NCBI GenBank assembly: GCA_013297675.1
Contig: JAAFHZ010000015.1
Location: forward strand, 1 to 49,321
Origin: Synechococcales cyanobacterium bin59.metabat.ball.084
GTDB lineage: Bacteria; Cyanobacteriota; Cyanobacteriia; Cyanobacteriales; Chamaesiphonaceae
Length of the DNA stretch: 49,321 bases
Reading direction: 5' to 3'
Part shown: one piece after another, positions 16,784-24,655 of the stretch
Numbering within the stretch: position 1 is the first letter of the stretch
Layout: each line of letters begins with the position of its first letter
Made by a program: the position numbers and the translations under genes
The notes under the pieces: generated by a model
The model's database searches: none
Told to the model about the DNA's origin: nothing
What the model saw: the letters and a program-made list of their open reading frames with translations, nothing else

Positions 16784-17504
16784 TTTAAGACACGAAACAA
16801 TTGAGTCTGTATTCTCTTCACCCTTGTTGCTGAAACTGAATGTAGAGGTTCGTGTTTCAGACCAGCGTATCTCACAAGCACCTGAGCTTATGCTACTCCC
16901 TTCTCGCTAGAAGAACATGCCTTTTTTAGCTCTGAGTAAGGATTTCACCCGCACATTCTGTCTATATTCTTATGACGGGAAGGGAGTATAATATGGCGAT
17001 CTGATCTGAATCATGAGAAATACAAGCTGTAAAAGCCTTATTAAATAACAGTACTAGACTCCAAAAATCTCACAAGCGATTTCAGATTGCCATGCATGGC
17101 AATTGCATCAAGTTGTATGCCTTAGATGAATAAAGTTATTAAATTATATCTGTAAAGCCAACCATACTTTATTATTGTGACTGGGCAAGAGCTTGACTCC
17201 CAAAAGTCGAGTTATTAGATGCTTGCCTAACTCGCAATAGTAGTACTATAGTTTCATATAGCAGCTTTGATAAAATCATAAATTGCTCACAGCGAGCTTT
17301 TTACTGTTGTTCTTGAACTAGTACTTGTGTAGCAAGTTTGTTAGAAACATTTTATGGTATGCTGGATAGCAGATGTAAGTAGTCCTGTGGAGGGGAAGAC
17401 TCCGATCAGGTTTTACAAGGCTAGATAAACGCTGTAACAATTTTATTGCAGACAAAATGTGCTTCTTGCATCATTAATGATATTAAAAATCCGGAGCTTA
17501 TATA
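16784..17504. other. Divergent intergenic region between precursors and AKR operon
   Basis: No gene of normal length is recognised. The stretch holds an 18-bp palindrome at 17086-17103 and a promoter-like TATAAT near 16987. Several short hydrophobic frames lack ribosome sites. It should contain the promoter for the plus-strand set starting at 17505. Confidence 0.4.
17086..17103. promoter_or_regulatory. 18-bp perfect palindrome, candidate operator
   Basis: ATTGCCATGCATGGCAAT is its own reverse complement without a spacer. It overlaps a second dyad GCAATTGC (17099-17106). It lies between the oppositely oriented precursor genes and the 17505-19566 gene set, the expected place for a shared regulator site. 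Confidence 0.45.
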
Positions 17505-17666
17505 ATGCTAATGAAAATGAGTTTGACCGCGATAATTTACTTCATACCAGTTGTAATGTTTTTGCTCGTTGCTCTCTTATATCAGAAACAAGGAGAGTCC
17601 CAAGAGGCGCTGATGCAATTATCTCTTGCAATAGCTTTTTTCGTGATTGGATTAGGGCTAATCTAG
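17505..17666 (+). CDS. 53-residue two-helix membrane protein, possible immunity protein
   Basis: ATG at 17505 follows GGAG by 8 bases. The frame reads MLMKMSLTAIIYFIPVVMFL, continuing LVALLYQKQGESQEALMQLS, then LAIAFFVIGLGLI. Two membrane helices flank a short polar loop (QKQGESQE), a layout common in bacteriocin immunity or small accessory proteins. A longer overlapping frame (17459-17695) has no ribosome site and no membrane logic. The gene lies 69 bases before the reductase-like gene on the same strand. Function is inferred only from size, topology and place. Confidence 0.6.
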   Translation: MLMKMSLTAIIYFIPVVMFLLVALLYQKQGESQEALMQLSLAIAFFVIGLGLI

Positions 17667-17735
17667 CTATCCTCATTAGAACAATGTTGCTGTGACTCTA
17701 TCTAATGTCTTCCCAGTTTAAAAAGAAACATATTT

Positions 17736-18751
17736 ATGATAAAAATCGAAAGAATTGATAGACCAGAAGAAGAATTGATAAAGGCACCGCTTCAGCTATC
17801 ATTAGCTAGTGATATTGATAACTGGCCACAGTTTTACAGAAAGCTAGGTAGAACAGAATTGTTCGTTAGCTGCTTGGGTATTGGTGGCGGGGGTAGTATT
17901 TCTAGTGAAGATACGTTGTATGCCTTTGATCATGGAATAAACTTCTTCTTCTATTCCAGCGACTTGCATCATCATCTTTATAGTTCAATGTCAGATGCGC
18001 TGAGAAAACTGTGTGGTAATAGTTCTTCTTGTCGAGAAAAAGTTGTTCTTGCTACGGTTACTTATTTAAAAGGTAGTGAGGTGACTGTAACTGCTCTAAT
18101 GGATCAGATTATGGAGTTAGGACTTGAATATATAGACATTTTTTTTTGGGGATGGATTAGTCATAATGACAGAGCCTATTTTGATGACAGTATGAATACA
18201 TCTACCGATTTACGAGGTCCGAACAGTTTATATTATAGAATGATCGACAGGATGGTTGGTGCTACCGAGTTAATGAAAAAAATGGGTATTGTTCGTTATG
18301 TTGGTGCTTCTTTTCATGATCTAAATCTTGCTAGAGAGTGGATTGATAGTCCGCTCTTAGACGTTGTAATGCTCAGGCATAATATTGCTCACCGCAGTGC
18401 CCAAGAATTGGTTTTACCTTATCTAAGTACAAAAATCCTAATCGTCCAGGTGTTATAACCTTCAAGTCGGCTGGTATGTCTAGTTTATTGACTGATAGAC
18501 CACCTGGCTTACCAAACAATTGCTGGCAGCCATCTGTTCCAGATCTATATCGATATTCCCTCAATCAAAATTGTGTTGATCTGGCACTGATGGGACCTCG
18601 AAATCGACTAGAGATTGATGCTGCATTGGAAGGAATAAAAAAAGGTAGACTGACCGAGAAGGAAGTTGATTATCTCAATTTGTACGGTGACTTACATCGT
18701 GAACGAATACCCAGTCAAGATATTCCAACCGATCGCCTCATATATACATAG
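17736..18751 (+). pseudogene. Aldo/keto-reductase-like protein, one frameshift
   Basis: Two consecutive frames (17736-18458, 18476-18751) together make one AKR-fold protein of about 338 residues. The first frame has the N-terminal strand FYRKLGRTELFVSCLGIGGG, and KMGIVRYVGASFHDLNLARE. Its end is garbled at an A5 run (18431-18435). With one extra A the text continues correctly as NPNRPGVITFKSAGMSSLL and on to the second frame. The usual AKR tetrad looks altered: FFDTAxxY appears as FFYSSDLHHHLY, ATK as ATV, and LHxP as WGWI. It may tailor dehydrated residues, or be a non-catalytic relative. The frameshift could be real, an assembly error, or bypassed by slippage on the A run. Confidence 0.75.
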
Positions 18752-18783
18752 AACTTAATCTTGAAAGTAAAACATTACCCCAA

Positions 18784-19566
18784 ATGACAATTATGAATAG
18801 TACTATCGACTTGCCCATGGCTCTTTCTGCTGTAACAATACCAGCAATCAAACCAGCTACCGATCAACAAATAATAGATGTTTTAAAGTATTCAAGGCGT
18901 TATAGTGAAATTGCTATAGAATCCGAAAGAAATGTTTTAATTGAGAATGTTTGTGGACAGCTAGATATCAAGGTAACGGAAGAAGAAATTCAATATGCCG
19001 GTGATACATTTCGGAAGCACAATAAGCTGTATGGAGAGACTGAAACAATTCAGTGGCTTGAGCATCAGCGAATTACTCCTGAAGAATGGTCTAAAGGTGT
19101 CTATATGCAACTGCTATCTCAGAAACTAAAAGAGTACATAGGCATGAGCAATGCAGACAACGCTTATTTGGCAAACAAGGAGAGTTGGCGAAGAGTAGCA
19201 TTATCACAAATATTGGTATCTGACCTAGCTATAGCTGTAAAAATCTGTAAATCTATTCGCGAGGGAAATGATTCTTTTTGCATGTTGGCATTAGAGTATT
19301 CCCAAGGTAAACAATCTAAGGAAAATGGTGGCTTTGCCGGAATTCGATTTGTAGCTGAGCTGTTTCCGGAAATCGCAACGGCAATTGACAAAGCTCAGAT
19401 TGGAGAAGTTTTGGGTCCCGTCAAATCAACTTTGGGATATCATATTTTAAGAGTTGAAAAGTGGTATCCTCCTGAGTTCAATCAAATGAAGGATCTCATA
19501 TCAGAGTATTTGTTTCAATCTTGGCTGAATGACAAGATTAGTTCATCTGTTTTTAACTCAATTTAA
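18784..19566 (+). CDS. PpiC-type peptidyl-prolyl isomerase / foldase
   Basis: A 260-residue SurA/PrsA-like protein. Residues 20-130 are the helical chaperone region (YSEIAIESERNVLIENVCGQ). The parvulin domain begins near SWRRVALSQILV and has the classical ENGGFAGIRFVAELFPEIA, then GEVLGPVKSTLGYHILRVE. This copy keeps the GG turn and GYHI motif better than the copy at 6185-6919. No signal peptide is visible. It lies 32 bases after the reductase-like gene on the same strand and closes the island, overlapping the convergent GNAT gene by 4 bases. The ATG at 18796 is an alternative start. Confidence 0.8.
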   Translation: MTIMNSTIDLPMALSAVTIPAIKPATDQQIIDVLKYSRRYSEIAIESERNVLIENVCGQLDIKVTEEEIQYAGDTFRKHNKLYGETETIQWLEHQRITPEEWSKGVYMQLLSQKLKEYIGMSNADNAYLANKESWRRVALSQILVSDLAIAVKICKSIREGNDSFCMLALEYSQGKQSKENGGFAGIRFVAELFPEIATAIDKAQIGEVLGPVKSTLGYHILRVEKWYPPEFNQMKDLISEYLFQSWLNDKISSSVFNSI

Positions 19567-20117
19567 ATGTTGTTCTTGGTCACAGTCCATTCACAGTGTG
19601 ACAACCTATACAAGCAATGTTCTCGCAGTTCACTCTTGACCGAGACTTTGGGATGCGGAAATGTCTCAGATGACCGCTGCATCCCAATTTTTTCCATCAC
19701 CCGCTGCGATCGAACATTATTCATTGTCGTAAACGATACTATTTCAGCTAGGTTCAAAGATTCAAAGCCAAACTTGAGCGCCATGAGAGCCGCTTCTGGC
19801 GCATAGCCATTGCCCCAAAATTCATACGCCAAGCGCCAGCCTACCTCCACACAGGGATTAAAAGGCAAGTCATAAGTGGGAACATGTAGGCCAACGTAAC
19901 CAATAAACTGCTGAGTATTTTTGATTTCTACTGCCCATAAATCCCATCCCTGCTGTTCGATCAGGGCTTGGATTTGATCGGCCATAGCATCACTGGCCTC
20001 TCGGGACAACAAATTAGGAAAGAACTCCATCACTTTGGGATCGGCATTAAGTTTAGCAAATGGCTCTCGGTCAGTTGGCTGCCATTGGCGGAGCAGGAGT
20101 CGATCGGTTTCTAACAT
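19563..20117 (-). CDS. GNAT acetyltransferase (RimJ/RimL type)
   Basis: About 184 residues from MLETDRLLLRQWQPTDREPF, the usual RimJ/RimL opening; an ATG 30 bases further up is possible. The acetyl-CoA loop is WGNGYAPEAALMALKFGFE, followed by NVRSQRVMEKIGMQ, both typical. The substrate cannot be read. It marks the return to housekeeping-like DNA with CGATCG motifs. It is convergent with the PpiC gene, the stops overlapping by 4 bases. Confidence 0.88.
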   Translation of the reverse strand: MLETDRLLLRQWQPTDREPFAKLNADPKVMEFFPNLLSREASDAMADQIQALIEQQGWDLWAVEIKNTQQFIGYVGLHVPTYDLPFNPCVEVGWRLAYEFWGNGYAPEAALMALKFGFESLNLAEIVSFTTMNNVRSQRVMEKIGMQRSSETFPHPKVSVKSELREHCLYRLSHCEWTVTKNNI

Positions 20118-20272
20118 GATCTCAGTTTGGGTTAAGGCTGACAGCAAAGTAGGTAGTCTGGAAAAATTATTTGTTTGATCGAAATAAATCTTGTTATGAT
20201 GTACGTTTAATTTTTCATCAAAACAATCATAGTCTATTTAACTAAATATCCCTGCAATATTTTTAGACAACT

Positions 20273-21127
20273 ATGGATAACAAACCCCCTGACGTTGCCA
20301 CTGCTATTTTTGATCTATCCAGAAAAACATTAGCCGATCGAAAAAACTGGTATTCTCCGGCTGCTCAAGCCTACGGCCTAGCGCGACCATCCTATCCGAT
20401 CGAAGTCATTCAACAAGTAACCGCACTGGCGGAACTTACTGATCAATCTGCGATGTTAGAGATTGGCTGTGGTCCAGGGACAGCTACGGTGGATTTTGCC
20501 CCGGTGGTGGGTGCGATCGACAGCCTGGAACCAAATCCCGACTTTTATCAGTTAGCACAGGTGAACTGTGCTGCCCATAGTAATGTGCATTTTCATAACC
20601 AGGCTTTTGAAGAATATCAAAGTGAGCAAAAATTTGATGCCATTCTAGCCGCCAGCTCTTTTCACTGGATTCCTGCACCAATCGGCTATCCCAAAGCAGC
20701 CAGTTTGCTGAAAGAAAATGGAGCGCTGATTTTGTTGTGGAACAAAGAACTCCAGCCAAGCTGGGCAGTCTATCAGCAGCTTGCGCCGGTCTATCGAAGG
20801 TTTGCACCGCAGCTCGATCGATATGAAGATCGTGCTACTGAAGCCGATGTTTTGCAGCAGCTTGGGCAAATCGCGATCGATTCTGGCTATTTTGATCGCT
20901 TGGTGGGTGGTGAAGTGCGGGTAGCAGTAACTTATGGGGTCGATCGCTATCTTTCTTTGCTAAATACTTATTCTCCTTATCTCAAATTGGATGCACAGAC
21001 TAAGACCGCTTTGTTTGCCGGATTGGCTGAGGTGATTGGTAGCTTAGGTGGTTCGATCGATCTTCAGCATACTTCGGCTTTCCATGTAACTCGTCGCCAA
21101 GTGCATTCAGCATGCTTACTGGCTTAA
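20273..21127 (+). CDS. Class I SAM-dependent methyltransferase
   Basis: A 284-residue protein with motif I MLEIGCGPGTATVDFAP (near 63-79), motif II SLEPNPDF, motif post-II FDAILAASSFHWIP and ENGALILLWNKE. The aromatic N-terminus (WYSPAAQAYGLARPSYP) is seen in this methyltransferase subgroup. The acceptor is unknown. It is preceded by about 120 bases of AT-rich promoter DNA, divergent from the GNAT gene. Confidence 0.88.
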   Translation: MDNKPPDVATAIFDLSRKTLADRKNWYSPAAQAYGLARPSYPIEVIQQVTALAELTDQSAMLEIGCGPGTATVDFAPVVGAIDSLEPNPDFYQLAQVNCAAHSNVHFHNQAFEEYQSEQKFDAILAASSFHWIPAPIGYPKAASLLKENGALILLWNKELQPSWAVYQQLAPVYRRFAPQLDRYEDRATEADVLQQLGQIAIDSGYFDRLVGGEVRVAVTYGVDRYLSLLNTYSPYLKLDAQTKTALFAGLAEVIGSLGGSIDLQHTSAFHVTRRQVHSACLLA

Positions 21128-21207
21128 TATCCACTTGAGAATACCGAGAATTTGCTGTACGGGCGTAACCAAACAATTAGTAGGATCGATCGTCACATCG
21201 CTACCTT

Positions 21208-22114
21208 CTAATTCAAGAAATTGCCGCCGCTGCCACCGGCACCACCCGATTTTAACTGTTGTTCCCAACTCCACACTGTATTTTCTAGCAGCATAGTGAC
21301 AGTCATTGCTCCAATGCCACCAGGGACAGGGGTAATATGACTAGCGATCGGCAGTATCCCTTCAAAGTCCATATCACCCACTAATCTCGATTTGCCATCG
21401 GGTTGAGTGATGCGGTTGATACCTACATCAATAGCGATCGCCCCCGGTTTGACCATTTCAGCAGTAATCATCCGTTCTCTGCCCACCGCAGCCACCAAAA
21501 TATCTGCTTGGCAACAGACTGCGGCGAGGTCTGGTGTTTTGGAATGGGCGATGGTGACAGTGGCGTTGGCATCTAACAGCATCAGAGCCAACGGTTTACC
21601 CACAAGAATACTGCGACCGACAACTACGGCAGTTTTTCCGGCTGCTGCCAGGTTGTATTCTTGCATCAGGCGCATGACCCCGGCGGGGGTGCAACTGCGT
21701 AGCCCTGGTTCGCTGCGCACTAGGTGGCCGAGGTTGGGGGTGGAGTCCGTCGGCATCTTTGTGGGGGGCGATTTCGTAGAGTAATGCTACGGAGTCTAGG
21801 TGGTCGGGGAGGGGCAGTTGAACCAAGATACCGTCTACTCGATCGTCCTTATTCAATTCATGGATGACAGCGGTGAGTTCGGCTTGGGTGGCAGTGGTAG
21901 GGAAGTGTTTGCCATAGGAGTTGATGCCGATTTTGGCGCAGGCGGTTTCTTTGCCTTTGACATAGGCGGCGCTAGCGGGGTTGTCGCCAACCATTAATAC
22001 GGCGAGTCCGGGGGGACGACCGATTTGGGGCTGTAATCGATCGATCTTGGTTTTCAGTGAGTCCTGCATTTTCTGGGCGAGGGCTTTACCGTCCAAAATT
22101 GTGGCTGTAGACAT
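21208..22114 (-). pseudogene. folD: FolD, methylene-THF dehydrogenase/cyclohydrolase, frameshifted
   Basis: FolD supplies 10-formyl-THF for purine and fMet synthesis. The 5' frame carries [33 protein letters not shown] and HKDADGLHP. The 3' frame resumes [20 protein letters not shown] with the NADP site [17 protein letters not shown] and the C-terminal [18 protein letters not shown]. The break is at the C5 run (G5 at 21736-21740 on the plus strand), between HP and NLGHL, where about two bases are missing. All family motifs are present on either side. Because FolD is normally needed, a sequence error is as likely as real loss. Confidence 0.88.
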
Positions 22115-22224
22115 CTCAAATCTTTTCCTTGGGGCAATTGCAGCTCTATCTTACCGAAAAATGAATTGGTGGTTGTCAAACAGCGGTATCGTAGGCAAAA
22201 ACATTTCTGATTCTCATCTAAATT

Positions 22225-22254
22225 TAGCGCGGTTTTAGGTTGCGGTGGAGCGAT
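22225..22254. repeat. 30-bp dispersed repeat, copy 1 (inside hicA)
   Basis: TAGCGCGGTTTTAGGTTGCG plus 10 further bases is identical to 22672-22701. The match breaks off at both ends, so it is a small dispersed repeat and not a tandem duplication. Confidence 0.75.
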
Positions 22255-22317
22255 ATAGCCAAAGTTAGAGAGTAGCCTGATTAATTGGGTACTGGATAGG
22301 TCTCGCGGAACTTTCAC
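22225..22317 (-). pseudogene. hicA toxin remnant
   Basis: The frame opens MKVPRDLSSTQLIRLLSNFGY, the standard start of cyanobacterial HicA mRNA-interferase toxins. After about 23 residues it enters a 30-base sequence that recurs at 22672-22701, and HicA similarity is lost: no conserved GSH motif follows. The open frame continues to 22054 but overlaps folD. Its start overlaps the hicB stop by 4 bases, the normal hicB-hicA coupling. The toxin is most likely dead. Confidence 0.6.
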
Positions 22318-22535
22318 GCTGCAAAAACCTCTTCTCTGACAATATGTAGCCTAATAATTTTTGGGCAATGTTCGGATGTATCAAAATGACAATTCACGGC
22401 ATCTTTGACCATGACTTTTAATGCTTCTAGATCGTCAGCTTCGGTGAAAATCGGCTCGTTGAGAGCCTGTGCTGTGTAGCCACCTTCAGGAGATTCTTCT
22501 ACTAAGAAGATAATTTCTGTTGTTGACACGATCAT
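22314..22535 (-). CDS. HicB-like antitoxin
   Basis: A 73-residue protein starting MIVSTTEIIFLVEESPEGGY (four extra residues if the ATG at 22547 is used). It contains TAQALNEPIFTEADDLEALK and ends with RLHIVREEVFAA, the common cyanobacterial HicB-type partial RNase-H-like fold that neutralises HicA. It lies just before the broken hicA with a 4-base overlap. With the toxin gone it would be an orphan antitoxin. Confidence 0.72.
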   Translation of the reverse strand: MIVSTTEIIFLVEESPEGGYTAQALNEPIFTEADDLEALKVMVKDAVNCHFDTSEHCPKIIRLHIVREEVFAA

Positions 22536-22671
22536 CCTCAATAACATTTATGGTGTGTTGAATGCATCTGCATTTTAGCGTATCTCTAAATCCTCTGTGA
22601 GGCGATCGCCTGCAAAATCTGGGCGAATTGGGGACTCATGGTGCTGCATCGTTGCTGGGGTTTGGCTATTC

Positions 22672-22701
22672 TAGCGCGGTTTTAGGTTGCGGTGGAGCGA
22701 T
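22672..22701. repeat. 30-bp dispersed repeat, copy 2
   Basis: Identical to 22225-22254, here followed by CGATCGTC. It lies in non-coding DNA 137 bases upstream of the hicB start, in the same orientation as copy 1. Confidence 0.75.
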
Positions 22702-22807
22702 CGATCGTCTCCTAAATGGCTGAGGTTGGATTGTACTGGGGGAAATGCGTTAGGGATGGGGCGAGTTGGCCGATTCCCTCCAGGATAGCTTCGCTTCATG
22801 AATTAAA

Positions 22808-22847
22808 GCTTTGTCGGTGGAGCAGGTGGAAGCTTTGGGTGAGGGTA
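22808..22847 (+). pseudogene. DUF4351-like C-terminal remnant
   Basis: A short frame reads ALSVEQVEALGE, matching the start of the C-terminal DUF4351 repeat found on Rpn/PD-(D/E)XK transposase-like proteins of cyanobacteria. A stop lies just upstream and the continuation is scrambled. This suggests the 22.55-23.28 kb stretch is the debris of a lost gene. The match is short and from memory. Confidence 0.3.
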
Positions 22848-23282
22848 GCGCACTATCAAGAAGCCGATCGTGTTTCATTTTGTTCGATGTGACGACGTAA
22901 CACAGAGTTAATCAACGATTTATATTCACCGCGCGGAGCGTCTCTGCCAGGAGAATCGCTAGCGCGACATCATCAGCGGCAGCGAAGGACTAGACACCAA
23001 AATCAGGTGGAACATAGTGAATTTCACTAACAGACGAAATAGATCGCCGCGACCAGTGATGTGCAATGCTCAAAAGTGGTTATTATATATATTCCACTGT
23101 GGCTCGTTGCCGACTTGTGGACAGGCCAAGCAACGCTTTTGCAGAATCCGACCTCTACTCTGGTTGGTGTAAGTCTGTCAGGGTAAGTTGGCTCACTGAA
23201 AAAAATCCTCTCGCCGACCTGCGGCAGTTTTAGACATAATGAGGAGTGTTAACTATGGATGTTCTTAACTTTAGAGATTTTA
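22848..23282. other. Non-coding stretch before cobW-like gene
   Basis: No intact gene. The DNA has many short palindromic and CG-rich pieces, as seen in cyanobacterial repeat debris. AGTGGTTATTATATATATTCCACT (about 23074-23097) is an interrupted dyad (AGTGG...CCACT around an AT core) and may be an operator. I see no convincing cobalamin riboswitch core. Confidence 0.35.
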
Positions 23283-24293
23283 ATGGCAGGCAAAATTCCC
23301 GTTACCGTGATCACTGGCTTCTTGGGCAGTGGCAAAACCACATTGATTCGCAATTTGCTGTTAAATAACCAAGGTAAAAGAATTGCCGTATTGGTGAACG
23401 AATTTGGTGAATTGGGGATTGATGGTGATTTATTGCGGAGTTGCGGGGTCTGTGATGAAGATGGAACCGAAATTCCGGGGAAAATTATTGAATTGACCAA
23501 TGGTTGTCTGTGTTGCACGGTGCAAGAAGAGTTTTTCCCGGCCATGCAGCAGTTGCTCGATCGCCGCAGTGACTTAGATTGCATCGCGATCGAAACCTCC
23601 GGCTTAGCCCTCCCGAAACCTCTGATTACAGCGTTTCGCTGGCCAGAAATCCGCAATGGGGCGACGGTGGATGCGGTGATTGCAGTGGTAGATGCTCCGG
23701 CTGTATTGGCTGGGCAGTTTGCAGGAGATGGAGTCTCGGAGCATGAAACGCCTTTGGAAGAATTATTTGAAGATCAGTTAGCCTGTGCTGATTTGGTGGT
23801 GGTGAATAAGACTGATCTGATTTCGGCAGCAGAGCAGGAGACGGTGCTAGCGACGATTCGGGAGCATACGGCGGCGACGGTGAAGGTGGTGGTAAGCGAT
23901 CGAGGTCTGGTAGATGCAGCCAAGATTTTTGGCTGGTCAGCGGCGGTGGAAGATCATTTGGAGCAGCGGCCTAGTCATCATGATGCCGAAGAAGAGCATG
24001 AGCATGATGAAGGGATTAGCTCAATTGCACTAGTTTTGCCAGCAGGTGATGCACAGGTGCTGACTAGCCGGTTACAGGAGTTGGTGGCGGAGCAGGAAAT
24101 CTATCGGGTAAAGGGGTTTGTGGCGGTGCCAGGGAAGGCGATGCGGATGGTGTTGCAGGGAGTCGGTCAGCGGTTTGAATCGTTCTTCGATCGGGCTTGG
24201 CGCTCTGAGGAGTCGCGGGTGACAACGCTGGTGATTATTGGTCAAGATCTGGATGAGGTGGCGATTCGAGCTAAACTAGAAGTCAAAATTTAG
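23283..24293 (+). CDS. CobW/COG0523-family GTP-binding metallochaperone
   Basis: A 336-residue G3E GTPase from MAGKIPVTVITGFLGSGKTT (Walker A). The metal-binding CxCC motif is present as NGCLCCTVQEEF. Switch-type residues lie in CIAIETSGLALPKP, and the guanine-specificity motif is VVNKTDL. A His/Glu-rich linker (HHDAEEEHEHDEG) suggests zinc or cobalt handling, and the CobW C-terminal domain follows. It may be the cobalamin-linked CobW or a zinc chaperone. A small one-helix protein follows 17 bases downstream, which supports one operon. Confidence 0.9.
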   Translation: MAGKIPVTVITGFLGSGKTTLIRNLLLNNQGKRIAVLVNEFGELGIDGDLLRSCGVCDEDGTEIPGKIIELTNGCLCCTVQEEFFPAMQQLLDRRSDLDCIAIETSGLALPKPLITAFRWPEIRNGATVDAVIAVVDAPAVLAGQFAGDGVSEHETPLEELFEDQLACADLVVVNKTDLISAAEQETVLATIREHTAATVKVVVSDRGLVDAAKIFGWSAAVEDHLEQRPSHHDAEEEHEHDEGISSIALVLPAGDAQVLTSRLQELVAEQEIYRVKGFVAVPGKAMRMVLQGVGQRFESFFDRAWRSEESRVTTLVIIGQDLDEVAIRAKLEVKI

Positions 24294-24310
24294 TAGGGAG
24301 ATTTGGGGTT

Positions 24311-24472
24311 ATGGATCAGGCTACGGTTTTACCAATTTTAGGGGCGACGGCTTTTGGTTTGCTCGTACTGGTGACAATGGGCATTTTGTATTTGACGCTT
24401 TCGGGCTGGAAGGACAAGAGACGGCAGGAGATCGATTCGCGTTCCGCGACGGTACGTGAACGGAAACGCTAA
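24311..24472 (+). CDS. 53-residue single-helix protein after cobW-like gene
   Basis: The frame MDQATVLPILGATAFGLLVL continues VTMGILYLTLSGWKDKRRQE and ends in a charged tail (DSRSATVRERKR). There is one membrane helix with a positive cytoplasmic end. GGGAG lies 10-15 bases upstream. It starts 17 bases after the CobW stop, so it is very likely in the same transcript. I do not recognise a characterised family. Confidence 0.65.
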   Translation: MDQATVLPILGATAFGLLVLVTMGILYLTLSGWKDKRRQEIDSRSATVRERKR

Positions 24473-24621
24473 GTCCGATCACAAATGGATGGCAATGGTG
24501 ACATACTCCTACACATCCCTATCAAGTAAGTGTACGCAGGTTGGCATTTAATTTAAGAAATCAATTTTTAGTATCATGCCAGTATTTTCAGCTTTGACAT
24601 GATAGTTGAACTGTATTACAA

Positions 24622-24655
24622 ATCATCCGAGGCCGAAGATTCGGATGATATTTTT
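24622..24655 (+). terminator. Rho-independent terminator
   Basis: ATCATCCGA (24622-24630) pairs perfectly with TCGGATGAT (24641-24649), followed by ATTTTTG. It lies 150 bases after the CobW-associated small gene and would end that transcript. Confidence 0.65.

Noticed and set aside
17459..17695. 78-residue frame before the reductase-like gene
   Set aside because: The overlapping 53-residue frame has the ribosome site and regular membrane helices; this one has neither.
6185..19566. Class I, II, III or IV lanthipeptide locus
   Set aside because: No LanB, LanM, LanKC or LanL gene and no LanC-like cyclase is present; cores have no cysteine.
22054..22224. Continuation of the hicA frame as a real protein
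   Set aside because: It loses all HicA similarity after the 30-bp repeat and overlaps the folD start.
23020..23258. Cobalamin riboswitch ahead of the CobW gene
   Set aside because: I looked for the B12-box and GCCACTG core; only a loose GCC/CACTG fragment appears, not the ordered motif.
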